Notes under the pieces: model-generated | Told to the model about the DNA's origin: nothing | Databases searched by the model: none | Seen by the model: only the letters and a program-made list of their open reading frames with translations | Shown: in pieces, positions 1 through 9,027 of the stretch | How positions within the stretch are numbered: the stretch's first letter is position 1 | How the letters are laid out: each line of letters starts with the position of its first letter | Source of the DNA: Nitratireductor luteus | GTDB lineage: Bacteria > Pseudomonadota > Alphaproteobacteria > Rhizobiales > Rhizobiaceae | Length of the DNA: 64,000 nt | Assembly: GCF_026162365.1 (NCBI RefSeq) | Contig: NZ_JAOANW010000008.1 | Location: 62,001-126,000, forward strand | Direction: 5' to 3' | Translations under genes and position numbers: made by a program

Positions 1-837
1 TACGTCGCCGCGCCCGATGCCTGACAGCTCCATCAGCTTGGGCGTGTTGATCGCGCCGGCCGCCAAGATGATTTCGCCCCGCGCCTCCGCGCGGCGCGGC
101 ACCCCGCCTTCCCTGTAAAGAATGGCGCGCGCCCGTCCTTCGGCGATCTCGATGCGTTCAGCCACCGCGCCGATGACGATCCGCAGATTGGGCCGGCCGC
201 GCACCGGGTCGAGAAACGCCTTAGCCGTGTGCCAGCGCACGCCGCGCTTCTGGTTCACTTCGAAATAGCCGGAGCCCTCATTGGTTCCGGTGTTGAAATC
301 CTCGGTGCGCGGCACGCCCATTTCCTCTGCCGCATCGCGAAAGGCGTCGAGGATCGGCCAGGAAATGCGCTGCTTTTCCACCCGCCATTCGCCGCCCGCT
401 CCGTGCATGGGGCCAGAGCCGCCATGGTAATCCTCCGATTTCAGGAAATAGGGCAGAACGTCGTCCCACCCCCAGTCGGTGTTTCCCTGCTGGCGCCAGC
501 CGTCATAATCGGCAGCCTGGCCGCGCATATAGATCATGCCGTTGATGGACGAGCATCCGCCCAGCACCCTGCCTCGTGGATAATTGAGCGCGCGGCCATT
601 CAGCCCCGCATCAGGCTCCGTCTTCATCATCCAGTCGGTGCGGGGGTTTCCCATGCAGAACAGGTAACCGATGGGGATGTCGATCCAGTGGTACCGCGCG
701 CTGCCACCGGCTTCCAGCAGCAGAACGCTATTTGTCGGGTCCCGCGAGAGCCGGTTTGCCAGAACGCACCCGGCCGACCCCGCCCCCACGACGATATAAT
801 CGTAGCACCCTTCCTCGCGGCGCTCATCCTGCCCCAT
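1..837 (-). CDS. GMC family oxidoreductase (choline/alcohol dehydrogenase-like), C-terminus cut by the window edge
   Basis: The 279 visible codons are the N-terminal half of an FAD-dependent glucose-methanol-choline oxidoreductase. A dinucleotide-binding motif [17 protein letters not shown] lies near residues 14-30, followed by LLLEAGG (the Glu that binds the FAD ribose) and the family signature [20 protein letters not shown] near residues 90-110. The frame runs off the left edge, so the substrate-binding and catalytic His part is missing. The ATG at 837 is chosen because the flavin motif follows directly. The family oxidises alcohols, choline and similar substrates; the actual substrate cannot be told. 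It is divergent from the BASS transporter, with about 190 bp between them in which I see nothing specific. Confidence 0.9.
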   Translation of the reverse strand, partial: MGQDERREEGCYDYIVVGAGSAGCVLANRLSRDPTNSVLLLEAGGSARYHWIDIPIGYLFCMGNPRTDWMMKTEPDAGLNGRALNYPRGRVLGGCSSINGMIYMRGQAADYDGWRQQGNTDWGWDDVLPYFLKSEDYHGGSGPMHGAGGEWRVEKQRISWPILDAFRDAAEEMGVPRTEDFNTGTNEGSGYFEVNQKRGVRWHTAKAFLDPVRGRPNLRIVIGAVAERIEIAEGRARAILYREGGVPRRAEARGEIILAAGAINTPKLMELSGIGRGDV

Positions 838-1028
838 ACGACCTCCTCCCCTCGATTCCGGCAACAATAGAGCACGGCCTAGCGCTATGGGAAGCTGCTT
901 GAGCCGCGCGTTTGTGCAAGATCGATTAGGCCGATGCTCCACCGGCACGGCGAGTCCGGGCAGTGCCCGTTTGACGCCCAAGGCGCGGGGGCGGTAAGAA
1001 CCGGGTCCAACTTGTTCGGGGAATATTC

Positions 1029-2012
1029 ATGGCCGGCCTGGCGGCAGCACCCATTTCCATGCTTGGCCGCGCGGCGCGGCACGCTCCGTGGCTGCTGATC
1101 GGCGGGCTGGTCCTCGGGATCGCCTCGCCGGAGCTCGCCCGGCTGCTCAAGCCGTGGATCGCCGAGATGATCGCGGCGATGCTGTTTCTGGCGGCGTTCC
1201 GCGTCGGGCCCCGCCAATTGGTGGGCGCGGCGCGCGACCTGCGGCATTCGCTGAGCGCCGTGTTGACGCTTCAACTGGCCCTGCCCGTCATCGTCGCGGT
1301 CGCTCTCAACGCGATGGGCATCGACGGGGGGCTCGCCATGGCGTTGCTGCTGATGACGGCGGCGGCACCCATTTCCGGCAGCCCCAATCTCGCGATCATC
1401 ATGGGCGGCGACCCGGCGCCATCGCTCAGGCTTTTGAGCGTGGCGACGGCGATCCTGCCGCTGACGGTCATTCCCGTCTTCTGGCTGAGCCCGGCGCTGG
1501 GTTCGCCCAACGAGATATTCGCCGCCGCGGGAAAGCTGCTCGCCGTCATAGCCGCATCCGTCGCCGCCGCGATTGTCCTGCGCCGCTTCACAATGCCCAA
1601 TCCGCGCATTGAACACATCAAGGCGATCGACGGACTGTCCGCAATCGTCATGGCGGCGGTAGTCATCGGGCTCATGTCGGCGGTGGGCGATGCCCTCTTC
1701 GAAAGGCCGGCGCTGCTGGTGTTCAACCTGGCGGTGGCCTTTGCCGCCAATCTGGCGCTGCAGGTCGCCACGCTGCTGACAAGCGGGCGCTTCCTGAGCG
1801 CCGAGGACAGCGTTTCCGTGGCGATTGCCGCCGGCAACCGGAATATCGCACTTTTCCTCACGGCGCTGCCGGCCGCGATAACGGATCCGCTGCTCCTGTT
1901 CATCGGCTGCTATCAGATTCCGATGTATCTGACGCCGATGATGCTGGGACGGCTCTACCGCCGGCGCATCGCCCACGGCCGGCAGACCGCCGAAGCGGGA
2001 GCGGCCGATTGA
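1029..2012 (+). CDS. Bile acid:sodium symporter (BASS) family membrane protein
   Basis: This 327-residue protein is almost wholly hydrophobic, with about nine or ten predicted membrane segments. It contains the GNRNIALFL motif near residue 275 that is typical of bile acid:Na+ symporter-like and ArsB/ACR3-related proteins. Bacterial members move organic anions such as pantoate or keto acids, so no substrate is assigned here. GGGGAA stands five bases before the ATG. The 3' end overlaps the sfsA start by four bases (TTGA), so the two are probably translationally coupled at the head of a plus-strand operon with map and radC. Confidence 0.8.
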   Translation: MAGLAAAPISMLGRAARHAPWLLIGGLVLGIASPELARLLKPWIAEMIAAMLFLAAFRVGPRQLVGAARDLRHSLSAVLTLQLALPVIVAVALNAMGIDGGLAMALLLMTAAAPISGSPNLAIIMGGDPAPSLRLLSVATAILPLTVIPVFWLSPALGSPNEIFAAAGKLLAVIAASVAAAIVLRRFTMPNPRIEHIKAIDGLSAIVMAAVVIGLMSAVGDALFERPALLVFNLAVAFAANLALQVATLLTSGRFLSAEDSVSVAIAAGNRNIALFLTALPAAITDPLLLFIGCYQIPMYLTPMMLGRLYRRRIAHGRQTAEAGAAD

Positions 2013-2716
2013 AGTTTCCCTCTCCCCTGATCGAGGCCCGGCTCATCCGGCGCTACAAGCGGTTCCTTGCCGACGTGGAGATGGCGGACGGGTCGATGAT
2101 CACCGCCGCCGTTCCCAATACCGGCTCCATGCTCGGCCTCACCGCGCCGGGCTCGCGCGTGTTCTTGTCGCAATCGGCCAATCCGAAGCGCAAATATGCC
2201 CACACCCTGGAGGTGGTGGAGGCCGACGGCACGCTGGTCGGCGTCAACACAGGACTGCCCAACCGGCTGGCCGCCGAAGCCATCCGCGCCGGCATCGTCG
2301 ACGATCTTGGAGAGTACCCCACCCTGCGCCCCGAGCAGCGTTATGGCGAACGCTCCCGCATCGACTTCCTGCTCGAGCACCCCGCCCGCCCGCCGGCCTA
2401 TGTGGAGGTCAAGAACGTCCACTTCATGCGCGAGTACGGCTTGGCCGAATTCCCCGACACGGTGACAGCGCGCGGCGCGCGGCATCTCGACGAGCTGGCG
2501 TCGATGCGCCGAAGCGGGGCGCGTGCGATCATGATCTATGTCGTGCAGCGCGGCGACTGCGACCGCTTCCGCCTGTGCAGCGACCTTGACCCGCAATATT
2601 GCACCGCATATGCGCGGGCGCACGCTGCCGGGGTTGAAGCTTTCGTGCTACGATGCCAAATCAGTGAGCTTGAGATCGCGCCCGAGCGCCTGATTGAAAT
2701 GGACATGTTACGCTGA
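2009..2716 (+). CDS. sfsA: SfsA family protein (DNA/RNA nuclease, sugar fermentation stimulation)
   Basis: At 235 residues it has the normal SfsA length. Characteristic segments are [13 protein letters not shown] at the N-terminus, the PNTGSM motif near residue 36, SRIDFLLE and VEVKNV in the middle (a PD-(D/E)XK-like nuclease core, E-x-K visible), and [16 protein letters not shown]. The TTG start overlaps the stop of the upstream transporter gene and is the only start compatible with the family N-terminus. SfsA proteins bind DNA, and some have nuclease activity; the cellular role is uncertain. The gene ends one base into the map start codon. Confidence 0.93.
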   Translation: MKFPSPLIEARLIRRYKRFLADVEMADGSMITAAVPNTGSMLGLTAPGSRVFLSQSANPKRKYAHTLEVVEADGTLVGVNTGLPNRLAAEAIRAGIVDDLGEYPTLRPEQRYGERSRIDFLLEHPARPPAYVEVKNVHFMREYGLAEFPDTVTARGARHLDELASMRRSGARAIMIYVVQRGDCDRFRLCSDLDPQYCTAYARAHAAGVEAFVLRCQISELEIAPERLIEMDMLR

Positions 2717-3543
2717 TGGTCACCTATCTTGACGCCGACACCGCGCCTTTGCGCAACACAGGCCAGATCAGGCTTTATGGGGAAGATGGGTTCGCCGGGA
2801 TGCGTAAGGCATCGCAGCTCACCGCACGCTGCCTGGACGAGCTCGTCTCCATCGTGCAGCCCGGCGTGACCACAGCGGCGATCGACCGTTTCGTTTTCGA
2901 ATTCGGCATGGACCATGGCGCGATGCCGGCGACGTTGAACTATCGCGGCTACACCAAATCCTCCTGCACGTCGATAAACCACGTCGTGTGCCACGGTATA
3001 CCGGACCAGAAGCCGCTCAAGGAAGGCGACATCGTCAATATCGACGTCACCTACATCCTCGACGGCTGGCACGGCGATTCCAGCCGCATGTATCCCGTCG
3101 GCAAGATCAAGCGCGCTGCCGAGCGCCTTCTGGAAGTCACCCATGAATGCCTGATGCGCGGCATCGACGCGGTGAAGCCCGGCGCGCGCACCGGCGCCAT
3201 CGGCGCGGCGATCCAGGCCTATGCCGAGTCGGAGCGCTGCTCGGTCGTGCGCGATTTCTGCGGCCATGGGCTGGGGCTTCTCTTCCACGACGCACCCAAT
3301 ATCCTGCACTATGGCAGCCCCAATGAGGGGGTGGAGATGAAGCCGGGCATGATCTTCACCATCGAGCCGATGATCAATCTCGGCCGGCCCCATGTGAAGG
3401 TTCTTTCCGACGGCTGGACCGCGGTCACCCGCGACCGTTCCCTGTCGGCGCAATACGAGCACAGCATCGGCGTCACCCAAAACGGCTGCGAAGTTTTCAC
3501 TCTCTCCCCCGCCGGGCTGGACCGTCCAGGGCTCGCCGCCTAA
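2716..3543 (+). CDS. map: Type I methionine aminopeptidase
   Basis: This 275-residue cytoplasmic metalloenzyme removes the initiator Met from nascent proteins. The di-metal ligands of the pita-bread fold are recognisable: Asp in [17 protein letters not shown], His in FCGHGLGL, Glu in FTIEPM and Glu in QYEHSIG. The His of SINHVVCHG is the usual substrate-contact residue. The ATG shares its A with the sfsA stop (TGATG), which is close translational coupling. Length and motifs are ordinary for an essential housekeeping gene. Confidence 0.97.
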   Translation: MVTYLDADTAPLRNTGQIRLYGEDGFAGMRKASQLTARCLDELVSIVQPGVTTAAIDRFVFEFGMDHGAMPATLNYRGYTKSSCTSINHVVCHGIPDQKPLKEGDIVNIDVTYILDGWHGDSSRMYPVGKIKRAAERLLEVTHECLMRGIDAVKPGARTGAIGAAIQAYAESERCSVVRDFCGHGLGLLFHDAPNILHYGSPNEGVEMKPGMIFTIEPMINLGRPHVKVLSDGWTAVTRDRSLSAQYEHSIGVTQNGCEVFTLSPAGLDRPGLAA

Positions 3544-3575
3544 GATGCCGGCGTGACCCAGGGGCGGGAGCGGCA

Positions 3576-4343
3576 ATGAGCGGCGACGACGAGCGATCGT
3601 TTTTCAGCGAAGGCGCGCCTTCCGGACCGGAGATCGACCTTGCGAAGGTCGAGGCCGCTCCTTCCTTCCGCAGGAAGCATTTCGAAGGCCACCGCGACCG
3701 GCTGCGGCAGCGCTTCGAGGAAGCCGGCGCGGACGCGCTCGCCGACTACGAGCTTCTGGAAATGCTGCTGTTCCGCTCCATCCCCCGCGCCGACACCAAG
3801 GCGCCGGCGAAAGCCCTGCTCGAACGCTTCGGCACCATCGGCGAGGTGCTGGGCGCGCCCGCCAGCCGCTTGCGCGAGGTCAAGGGCATCGGCCAGGCCG
3901 CCGCGCTTGATATCAAGCTCACCGCCGCCCTCACCCAGCGCATGCTGAAGAACGAGCCCCGCGGCAAGCAGGTGCTTTCGTCCTGGGCGCAGGTCCTCGA
4001 ATATTGCCGCGCGACCATGGCCTTCGAGGACCGGGAACAGCTTCGCATTCTCTTTCTGGACAAGAAGAACGCGCTCATCCGCGACGAGCGCCAGCAGACC
4101 GGCACGGTCGACCACACGCCCGTCTATCCGCGCGAAGTGGTCAAGCGCGCACTCGAACTCTCGGCGACCGCCATCATCCTGGTCCACAACCACCCGTCCG
4201 GCGATCCCACGCCCTCGCGGGCGGATATCGAGATGACCAAGACGCTCATCGAGACGGCAAAGCCGCTGGGTATCGCCATCCACGACCACATCGTCATCGG
4301 CAAGGACGGCCACGCCTCCCTGAAGGGGATGCAGCTTATCTAG
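3576..4343 (+). CDS. radC: RadC family JAB-domain protein
   Basis: This 255-residue protein has an N-terminal helix-hairpin-helix-like region ([22 protein letters not shown], then VKGIGQAAA) and a C-terminal JAB/MPN domain. The metal-binding signature [14 protein letters not shown] (H-x-H-x10-D) lies near residues 206-219, with an upstream conserved Glu in the DKKNALI region. RadC was first linked to DNA repair, but its biochemical function remains unsettled. The gene is about 30 bp downstream of map and is convergent with cysG, whose stop is only ten bases away. Confidence 0.95.
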   Translation: MSGDDERSFFSEGAPSGPEIDLAKVEAAPSFRRKHFEGHRDRLRQRFEEAGADALADYELLEMLLFRSIPRADTKAPAKALLERFGTIGEVLGAPASRLREVKGIGQAAALDIKLTAALTQRMLKNEPRGKQVLSSWAQVLEYCRATMAFEDREQLRILFLDKKNALIRDERQQTGTVDHTPVYPREVVKRALELSATAIILVHNHPSGDPTPSRADIEMTKTLIETAKPLGIAIHDHIVIGKDGHASLKGMQLI

Positions 4344-4352
4344 GGCCTGCCC

Positions 4353-5768
4353 CTAGGCATGTGCAACGGCCGGCCGCTCCACGCTGGAAGCAGCCGCCAA
4401 TGCGCCGAATACCGCCCCGACTCCGATCAGAACCGGCTCGTCATACCCTATTTCGGCCATTCCCTCGCCGATTTCCGCGACCGTCCCCGTCCATCGCCGC
4501 GACTTCGGGCGGGAGACGGAACTGCAGACCACGGCTGGCGTTTTGCCGGGCAGTCCATGCTCCTGGAGCGTGGCCGATATGGATGCGGCGGTACGTCCGC
4601 CCATATAGAAGACGGTCGTCGTGCGGCGGCTGGCCACCGCCCGCCAGTCCATGTCCTCCGGCAATCTGCCGTGCCGGCTGTGACCGGTCACGAAGCGCAC
4701 GGACTGGGCGTGGTCGCGGTGGGTCAGGGAGATGCCGAGGGCAGCCGCCATGGCCGAAGCCGAGGTGATGCCAGGCACTACAGTGACGGGAATGCCCTCC
4801 GCCTGAAGTCGGGCGATTTCCTCGCCGGCGCGGCCGAAGATCATGGGATCACCGGATTTGAGCCGCACGACATTCTTGCCGGCGCGGGCCAGTTTCACCA
4901 TCATGTCGTTGATATCTTCCTGGCGGCAGCTTTCGCGCCCGCCGCGCTTGCCCACCAGCATGCGGCGCGCCTCGCGACGGGCGAGCTCCAGCACACCGTC
5001 CGAAACGAGATCGTCGAACAGGATGACGTCGGCGGCCTGCAGCGCCCGCACGGCCTTGAGCGTGAGCAGTTCCGCCTCCCCCGGCCCCGCGCCCACCAAG
5101 GTGACACGGCCTGTTTTCCTGGCCTGCGCGATCCGTGCGCAATCGTCGATGATGTTACGCCCGGCATCACGGCCAGGCGGTGCGCCGAATGCGCGGTCTA
5201 CATAGCGTTCCCAGAACAGGCGGCGCGGCGGCCCCTCCTTCAGTCGCTCCGTCACCTCCTGCCGAAGCCGTCCGGCAAGCGCCGCCCAGGCCGCGAGCGC
5301 GGGCGGCAGCAACGTCTCGATGCGGCGGCGGATCGCTTGCCCGAGAATGGGGGCCGCACCCGCCGTCGAGATGCCGACCACTACCGGCGAACGATTGACG
5401 ATGGAGCCGAACTGGAACTGGCAGAACCGCGGCTTGTCGATGACATTGACCGGCACGCCGGCAGCGCAGGCGGCCGAATGAAACCGGGCTGCTTCCGTCA
5501 TGTCGGCAGCATCGCAGACAGCAAGGCCCGCTCCCTCCAGATCCGAAGGCTCCCACTCCCTCTTATGCCAATGGAACCAACCACTTGCCGCGCCCTCCTG
5601 AATCAATTCCTCAAAGACGCACCCCAGTTCATTTGCGAAGACGTGCACATGCGCCCCGGACGCCGCCAGCAGCTCGCCCTTCCACGCGGCAGCATCCGAG
5701 CCACCGGTGAGCACCACCCGTTTTCCCTGCAAATCGAAGAAGACTGGCAGGACGGCAAGCGCCTCCAT
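4353..5768 (-). CDS. cysG: Siroheme synthase (multifunctional CysG)
   Basis: This 471-residue bifunctional enzyme makes siroheme, the cofactor of the nitrite reductase encoded upstream. The N-terminal half is the Met8/CysG precorrin-2 dehydrogenase-ferrochelatase, with FFDLQGKRVVLTGGSDAA as its NAD-binding start. The C-terminal half is uroporphyrinogen-III C-methyltransferase, with VTLVGAGPGEAELLTLKA, the RLKSGDPMIFGRAGEE motif and VVPGITSASA. The ATG at 5768 is preferred over the 60-codon longer frame because that extension lacks similarity and would overlap nasA. Sitting 28 bp after nasA as last gene of the operon, it couples cofactor supply to nitrate assimilation. Confidence 0.95.
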   Translation of the reverse strand: MEALAVLPVFFDLQGKRVVLTGGSDAAAWKGELLAASGAHVHVFANELGCVFEELIQEGAASGWFHWHKREWEPSDLEGAGLAVCDAADMTEAARFHSAACAAGVPVNVIDKPRFCQFQFGSIVNRSPVVVGISTAGAAPILGQAIRRRIETLLPPALAAWAALAGRLRQEVTERLKEGPPRRLFWERYVDRAFGAPPGRDAGRNIIDDCARIAQARKTGRVTLVGAGPGEAELLTLKAVRALQAADVILFDDLVSDGVLELARREARRMLVGKRGGRESCRQEDINDMMVKLARAGKNVVRLKSGDPMIFGRAGEEIARLQAEGIPVTVVPGITSASAMAAALGISLTHRDHAQSVRFVTGHSRHGRLPEDMDWRAVASRRTTTVFYMGGRTAASISATLQEHGLPGKTPAVVCSSVSRPKSRRWTGTVAEIGEGMAEIGYDEPVLIGVGAVFGALAAASSVERPAVAHA

Positions 5769-5796
5769 GCGCCTCCTGCCCCTGCGCGGCGCGGTC

Positions 5797-8460
5797 TCAC
5801 TCGGCTGCGATGATCTGGGCGGCATCGATGATCCCCTTGATCTCGGCGCGGCAAGAGCCGCAATTCGTTCCCGCGGAAGTGGCCTTCCCGACAGCTTCGA
5901 CGGAACCGCAGCCGGTGCGGATGGCGGCGGCGATGTCGTTGACCCCAACGCCGAAGCAGGAGCACACGATCGCGCCGGGGTCGGGCCGGTCCGCCCCCGC
6001 CCTGCCCGCGATCACGCGGAAGCGGCTGCGCGGATCGTCATGGGAGGCGGCGAGCTGTTCCACAGCAAATCCGCGCGAGACGGCGACCGGGTCGCGCGAA
6101 AGATGGAGCGCGCCCACCAGCCGCGCCCCGTCGAAGGCGGCCAGCCGGTGATCGCCCTTGCGGGCATCGTGATAGGCGATCGTTTCGACGGTGCTGTCTT
6201 CGGATAGCCCCAGAGCACGGCGGAAGAAGGCGTCCGGCGCTTCGATCTTCGCGGCGAACGCCATCTCCGTGCGCCAGCCCTCCTTTGCCCGCGCCATCGC
6301 CCAATAATCGGCGTCCCGCATGTCGGGTCTGCGCGCGCTAACGGCAAATCCGTAGAGGGCGGCGGCGAAACGGCTGATCCTGACGGCGACATTCTTCAGT
6401 GCCGGCTGGCCGGAAAACGGATCAGCGACCGGTGCCATGACGGCGCCGACGCGGCCGGTGCCGGCAAACTGGTCGGTCCAGTGCATCGGCACAAAGACGG
6501 AACCGCGCCGCTGCCGGTCGGTCAGCAGCGCGCGGACGACGACCGATCCGTGAGGACTTTCAATCCGGACAAGCTCCGCCTCGGCGATGCCCAGGCGGGC
6601 GGCGTCCGCGGAGTGAAGCTCGCCATAGGGTTCGGCCATGTGGGCGGAAAGGCGGGCGCTTTTTCCCGTGCGGGTGAGCGTGTGCCAGTGATCGCGGACG
6701 CGGCCGGTGTTGAGCGTCCAGGGATAATCCTTGCCTGTGACGTTTCGCGGCTGTGGATGCACCGGGACGAAGCGCGCCTTCCGGTCGGCGTGGAAAAAGC
6801 CGCCTTCGCCGAAGAACCTTGTTCGGCGGCGGTCTTCGCCGGCCCGCTGCGGCCACTGGAAAGGCGCCAACCGGTCATATTCGCTCTGCGATATGCCGGA
6901 ATAGGCGCCGATATCGAAATCGCGCGCGCCCGCATTCTCCAAAGCCGAAAGAGCGGCATGCTCGCGGAAGATCTCGGCCGCATTCCGAAAGTCGAACGCC
7001 CCGGCAAAACCCATGCGCTTGCCGACTTCCGCCAATTGCCACCAATCGGGCCTGGCCTCGCCGGGCAGCGGCAGGAAGGCGCGCTGGCGCGAAATACGGC
7101 GCTCCGAATTGGTCACCGTGCCGTCCTTCTCGCCCCAGGCCGCCGAAGGCAGCTTCACATGGGCATGGGCCAGCGTATCGGTATCGGCCACGATATCGGA
7201 AACCACCACCAGCGGGCAGGCCTTCAGCGCCGCCGCCACGGCATCGGCATCGGGCATGCTGTCGACGGGATTGGTCGCCATGATCCAGATCGCCTTGATG
7301 CGCCCCTCCGCCACGGCCTGGAACATCTCCACTGCCTTGAGGCCCGGCTTGTCGGCGATGCGCGGCGCGTTCCAGAAGCGCTGGACAAGATCGCGGTGCG
7401 AAGCGTTCTCGATGTCCATATGGGCGGCGAGCATGTTGGCAAGCCCGCCCACTTCGCGGCCGCCCATGGCGTTGGGCTGTCCGGTGACCGAGAACGGGCC
7501 CATGCCCGGCCGTCCGATCCGGCCCGTCGCCAAATGGCAATTGATGATGGCGTTGACCTTATCGGTGCCGGAGACGGACTGGTTGACCCCCTGGCTGTAA
7601 ACCGTCACCACACGCTCGGTAGCCGCAAAGAGCTGGTAGAACGCCTCGACCTCGCCGACGGCGAGCCCGGATTCGCTTGCGACGCGGTCGGGGCTGAATT
7701 CGGACGCCGCTTCCAGAGCGGTGTTGAATCCCTGCGTGTACTTTTCGACATAGGCTTTCGAAACGGCGCCGTTTTCGCAGATGTGCCGGAGCAGCCCGGC
7801 GAACAAAGCGGTATCGCCGTCCGGTGCGATCGCGAGATGCTGGTCGGCGATATCGGCCGTCATCGTGCGGCGCGGATCGATTAGCACGACGTTCATCGAA
7901 GGCCGCTTCTCCTTGGCGGCCGCAAGGCGCTGGTAGATAACCGGGTGGCACCAGGCGAGATTGGAGCCGGTGATGACGACGAGGTCGGCCTGCTCCAGGT
8001 CCTCATAGGTTCCCGGCACCGTATCCGAACCGAAGGCGCGGCGGTGACCGGCGACGGAAGACGCCATGCACAGCCGCGAATTGGTGTCGATATTGGCCGC
8101 ACCGACGAAACCCTTCATCAGCTTGTTTGCGACATAGTAGTCTTCGGTGAGGATTTGCCCGGAGACGTAGAAGGCGACCGAACCGGGACCGTACGCGGCG
8201 ATGGTCTCACGAAAGCCCCGCACCACACGGTCCAGCGCCGCGTCCCAGCTTGCCCGTTTGCCGCCGATCTCGGGATAGAGCAGCCGGTCCTCGAGGCTCA
8301 TCGTCTCGCCCAGCGCCGACCCCTTGGAGCATAGCTTGCCGAAATTGGCCGGATGCTCTGGATCGCCGGCGACTTTCAGCGAGCCGTCGGGCTGGGGATT
8401 GGCGAGCACGCCGCAGCCGACGCCGCAATAGGGGCACGTTGTGTGAACCGGCTCAGGCAT
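5797..8460 (-). CDS. nasA: Assimilatory nitrate reductase, catalytic subunit
   Basis: This 887-residue cytoplasmic molybdoenzyme reduces nitrate to nitrite. The N-terminal [4Fe-4S] domain shows CPYCGVGCGV and a fourth Cys in KLCSKG. The bis-MGD domains follow, including SNLAWCHPV and VYSQGVNQS. The C-terminus is a BFD-like [2Fe-2S] domain (IVCSCFGVG, then GTNCGSCRAE). The ATG at 8460 is chosen over an in-frame ATG seven codons upstream because GGGGAAGGG stands about eight bases before it and the cluster motif begins a few residues later. No separate NasB/NasC electron-donor subunit is seen nearby, so electrons probably enter through the C-terminal cluster from an unlinked reductase. Confidence 0.95.
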   Translation of the reverse strand: MPEPVHTTCPYCGVGCGVLANPQPDGSLKVAGDPEHPANFGKLCSKGSALGETMSLEDRLLYPEIGGKRASWDAALDRVVRGFRETIAAYGPGSVAFYVSGQILTEDYYVANKLMKGFVGAANIDTNSRLCMASSVAGHRRAFGSDTVPGTYEDLEQADLVVITGSNLAWCHPVIYQRLAAAKEKRPSMNVVLIDPRRTMTADIADQHLAIAPDGDTALFAGLLRHICENGAVSKAYVEKYTQGFNTALEAASEFSPDRVASESGLAVGEVEAFYQLFAATERVVTVYSQGVNQSVSGTDKVNAIINCHLATGRIGRPGMGPFSVTGQPNAMGGREVGGLANMLAAHMDIENASHRDLVQRFWNAPRIADKPGLKAVEMFQAVAEGRIKAIWIMATNPVDSMPDADAVAAALKACPLVVVSDIVADTDTLAHAHVKLPSAAWGEKDGTVTNSERRISRQRAFLPLPGEARPDWWQLAEVGKRMGFAGAFDFRNAAEIFREHAALSALENAGARDFDIGAYSGISQSEYDRLAPFQWPQRAGEDRRRTRFFGEGGFFHADRKARFVPVHPQPRNVTGKDYPWTLNTGRVRDHWHTLTRTGKSARLSAHMAEPYGELHSADAARLGIAEAELVRIESPHGSVVVRALLTDRQRRGSVFVPMHWTDQFAGTGRVGAVMAPVADPFSGQPALKNVAVRISRFAAALYGFAVSARRPDMRDADYWAMARAKEGWRTEMAFAAKIEAPDAFFRRALGLSEDSTVETIAYHDARKGDHRLAAFDGARLVGALHLSRDPVAVSRGFAVEQLAASHDDPRSRFRVIAGRAGADRPDPGAIVCSCFGVGVNDIAAAIRTGCGSVEAVGKATSAGTNCGSCRAEIKGIIDAAQIIAAE

Positions 8461-8583
8461 GGGAGATACCCTTCCCCGCATGCACCACCGTCATCCCGGC
8501 CGACCGCAGGGAGAGCCGGGACCTATTGAGAGGCGCGGCCGGGTTCCGCAGGAAGCGCGGGAGGTGCCAATATGCGCTGGGAT

Positions 8584-8650
8584 GAGGACCGGGCCGTACT
8601 CTACGATGCTCTTCCAATAGGTTCCGGATAGCCCTTCGGGCTTCCGGGAT
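8584..8650. repeat. Dispersed palindromic repeat, copy A, between nirD and nasA
   Basis: A block of about 67 bp closely matches 55339-55405. It ends in a strong hairpin, CCGGATAGCCC / TTC / GGGCTTCCGG. It lies in the 222-bp gap between nirD and nasA inside the operon, so it is probably transcribed. The 5' part of the same gap (8490-8580) is also repeat-like and GC-rich, with no open gene. Confidence 0.75.
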
Positions 8651-8682
8651 GACGGTGCTGGTTGCATGTTCTCGCAAAGCCT

Positions 8683-9027
8683 TCACGCCGCCTTTTCCGC
8701 CGCGGGGGTCAGGGCGAGCAGAATCTGGCTGCCATCGATCCGCACCGGGAATGCGGCAGTCGCCCCCTCGTCGGCGCCTTGTGCCTGGCCGGTTTCGAGC
8801 GAAATCACCCAATTGTGCAGCGGGCAGGTCACGCAGCCGTCGTGGACGATGCCCTGGCTCAGCGGGCCGTTGCGATGGGGGCATTTGTCTTCCAGCGCGA
8901 AGATGCGGTCGTCAGCGGTGCGGAAGATGGCGATGGTCATGTCGCCGTTCTTCACGCAGCGCGCGCCCCGGCGCGGAATGTCGTCCACGGTGCCCACGGC
9001 CACCCAGTTTCCTGCTATCGCGCTCAT
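8683..9027 (-). CDS. nirD: Nitrite reductase small subunit, Rieske-type
   Basis: A 114-residue NirD. The Rieske [2Fe-2S] binding residues are present: CPHRNGPL near residue 49 and CPLHNWVI near residue 68. NirD is the small partner of the assimilatory NAD(P)H nitrite reductase NirB in the cytoplasm. Its ATG overlaps the nirB stop by four bases (ATGA), which supports coupled synthesis in a stoichiometric complex. Length is normal. Confidence 0.95.
   Translation of the reverse strand: MSAIAGNWVAVGTVDDIPRRGARCVKNGDMTIAIFRTADDRIFALEDKCPHRNGPLSQGIVHDGCVTCPLHNWVISLETGQAQGADEGATAAFPVRIDGSQILLALTPAAEKAA

Noticed and set aside
885-1976. A 363-codon minus-strand open frame opposite the BASS transporter gene
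   Set aside because: The plus strand encodes an evident multi-helix carrier; the reverse frame is Gln/Arg/His-rich low-complexity sequence.
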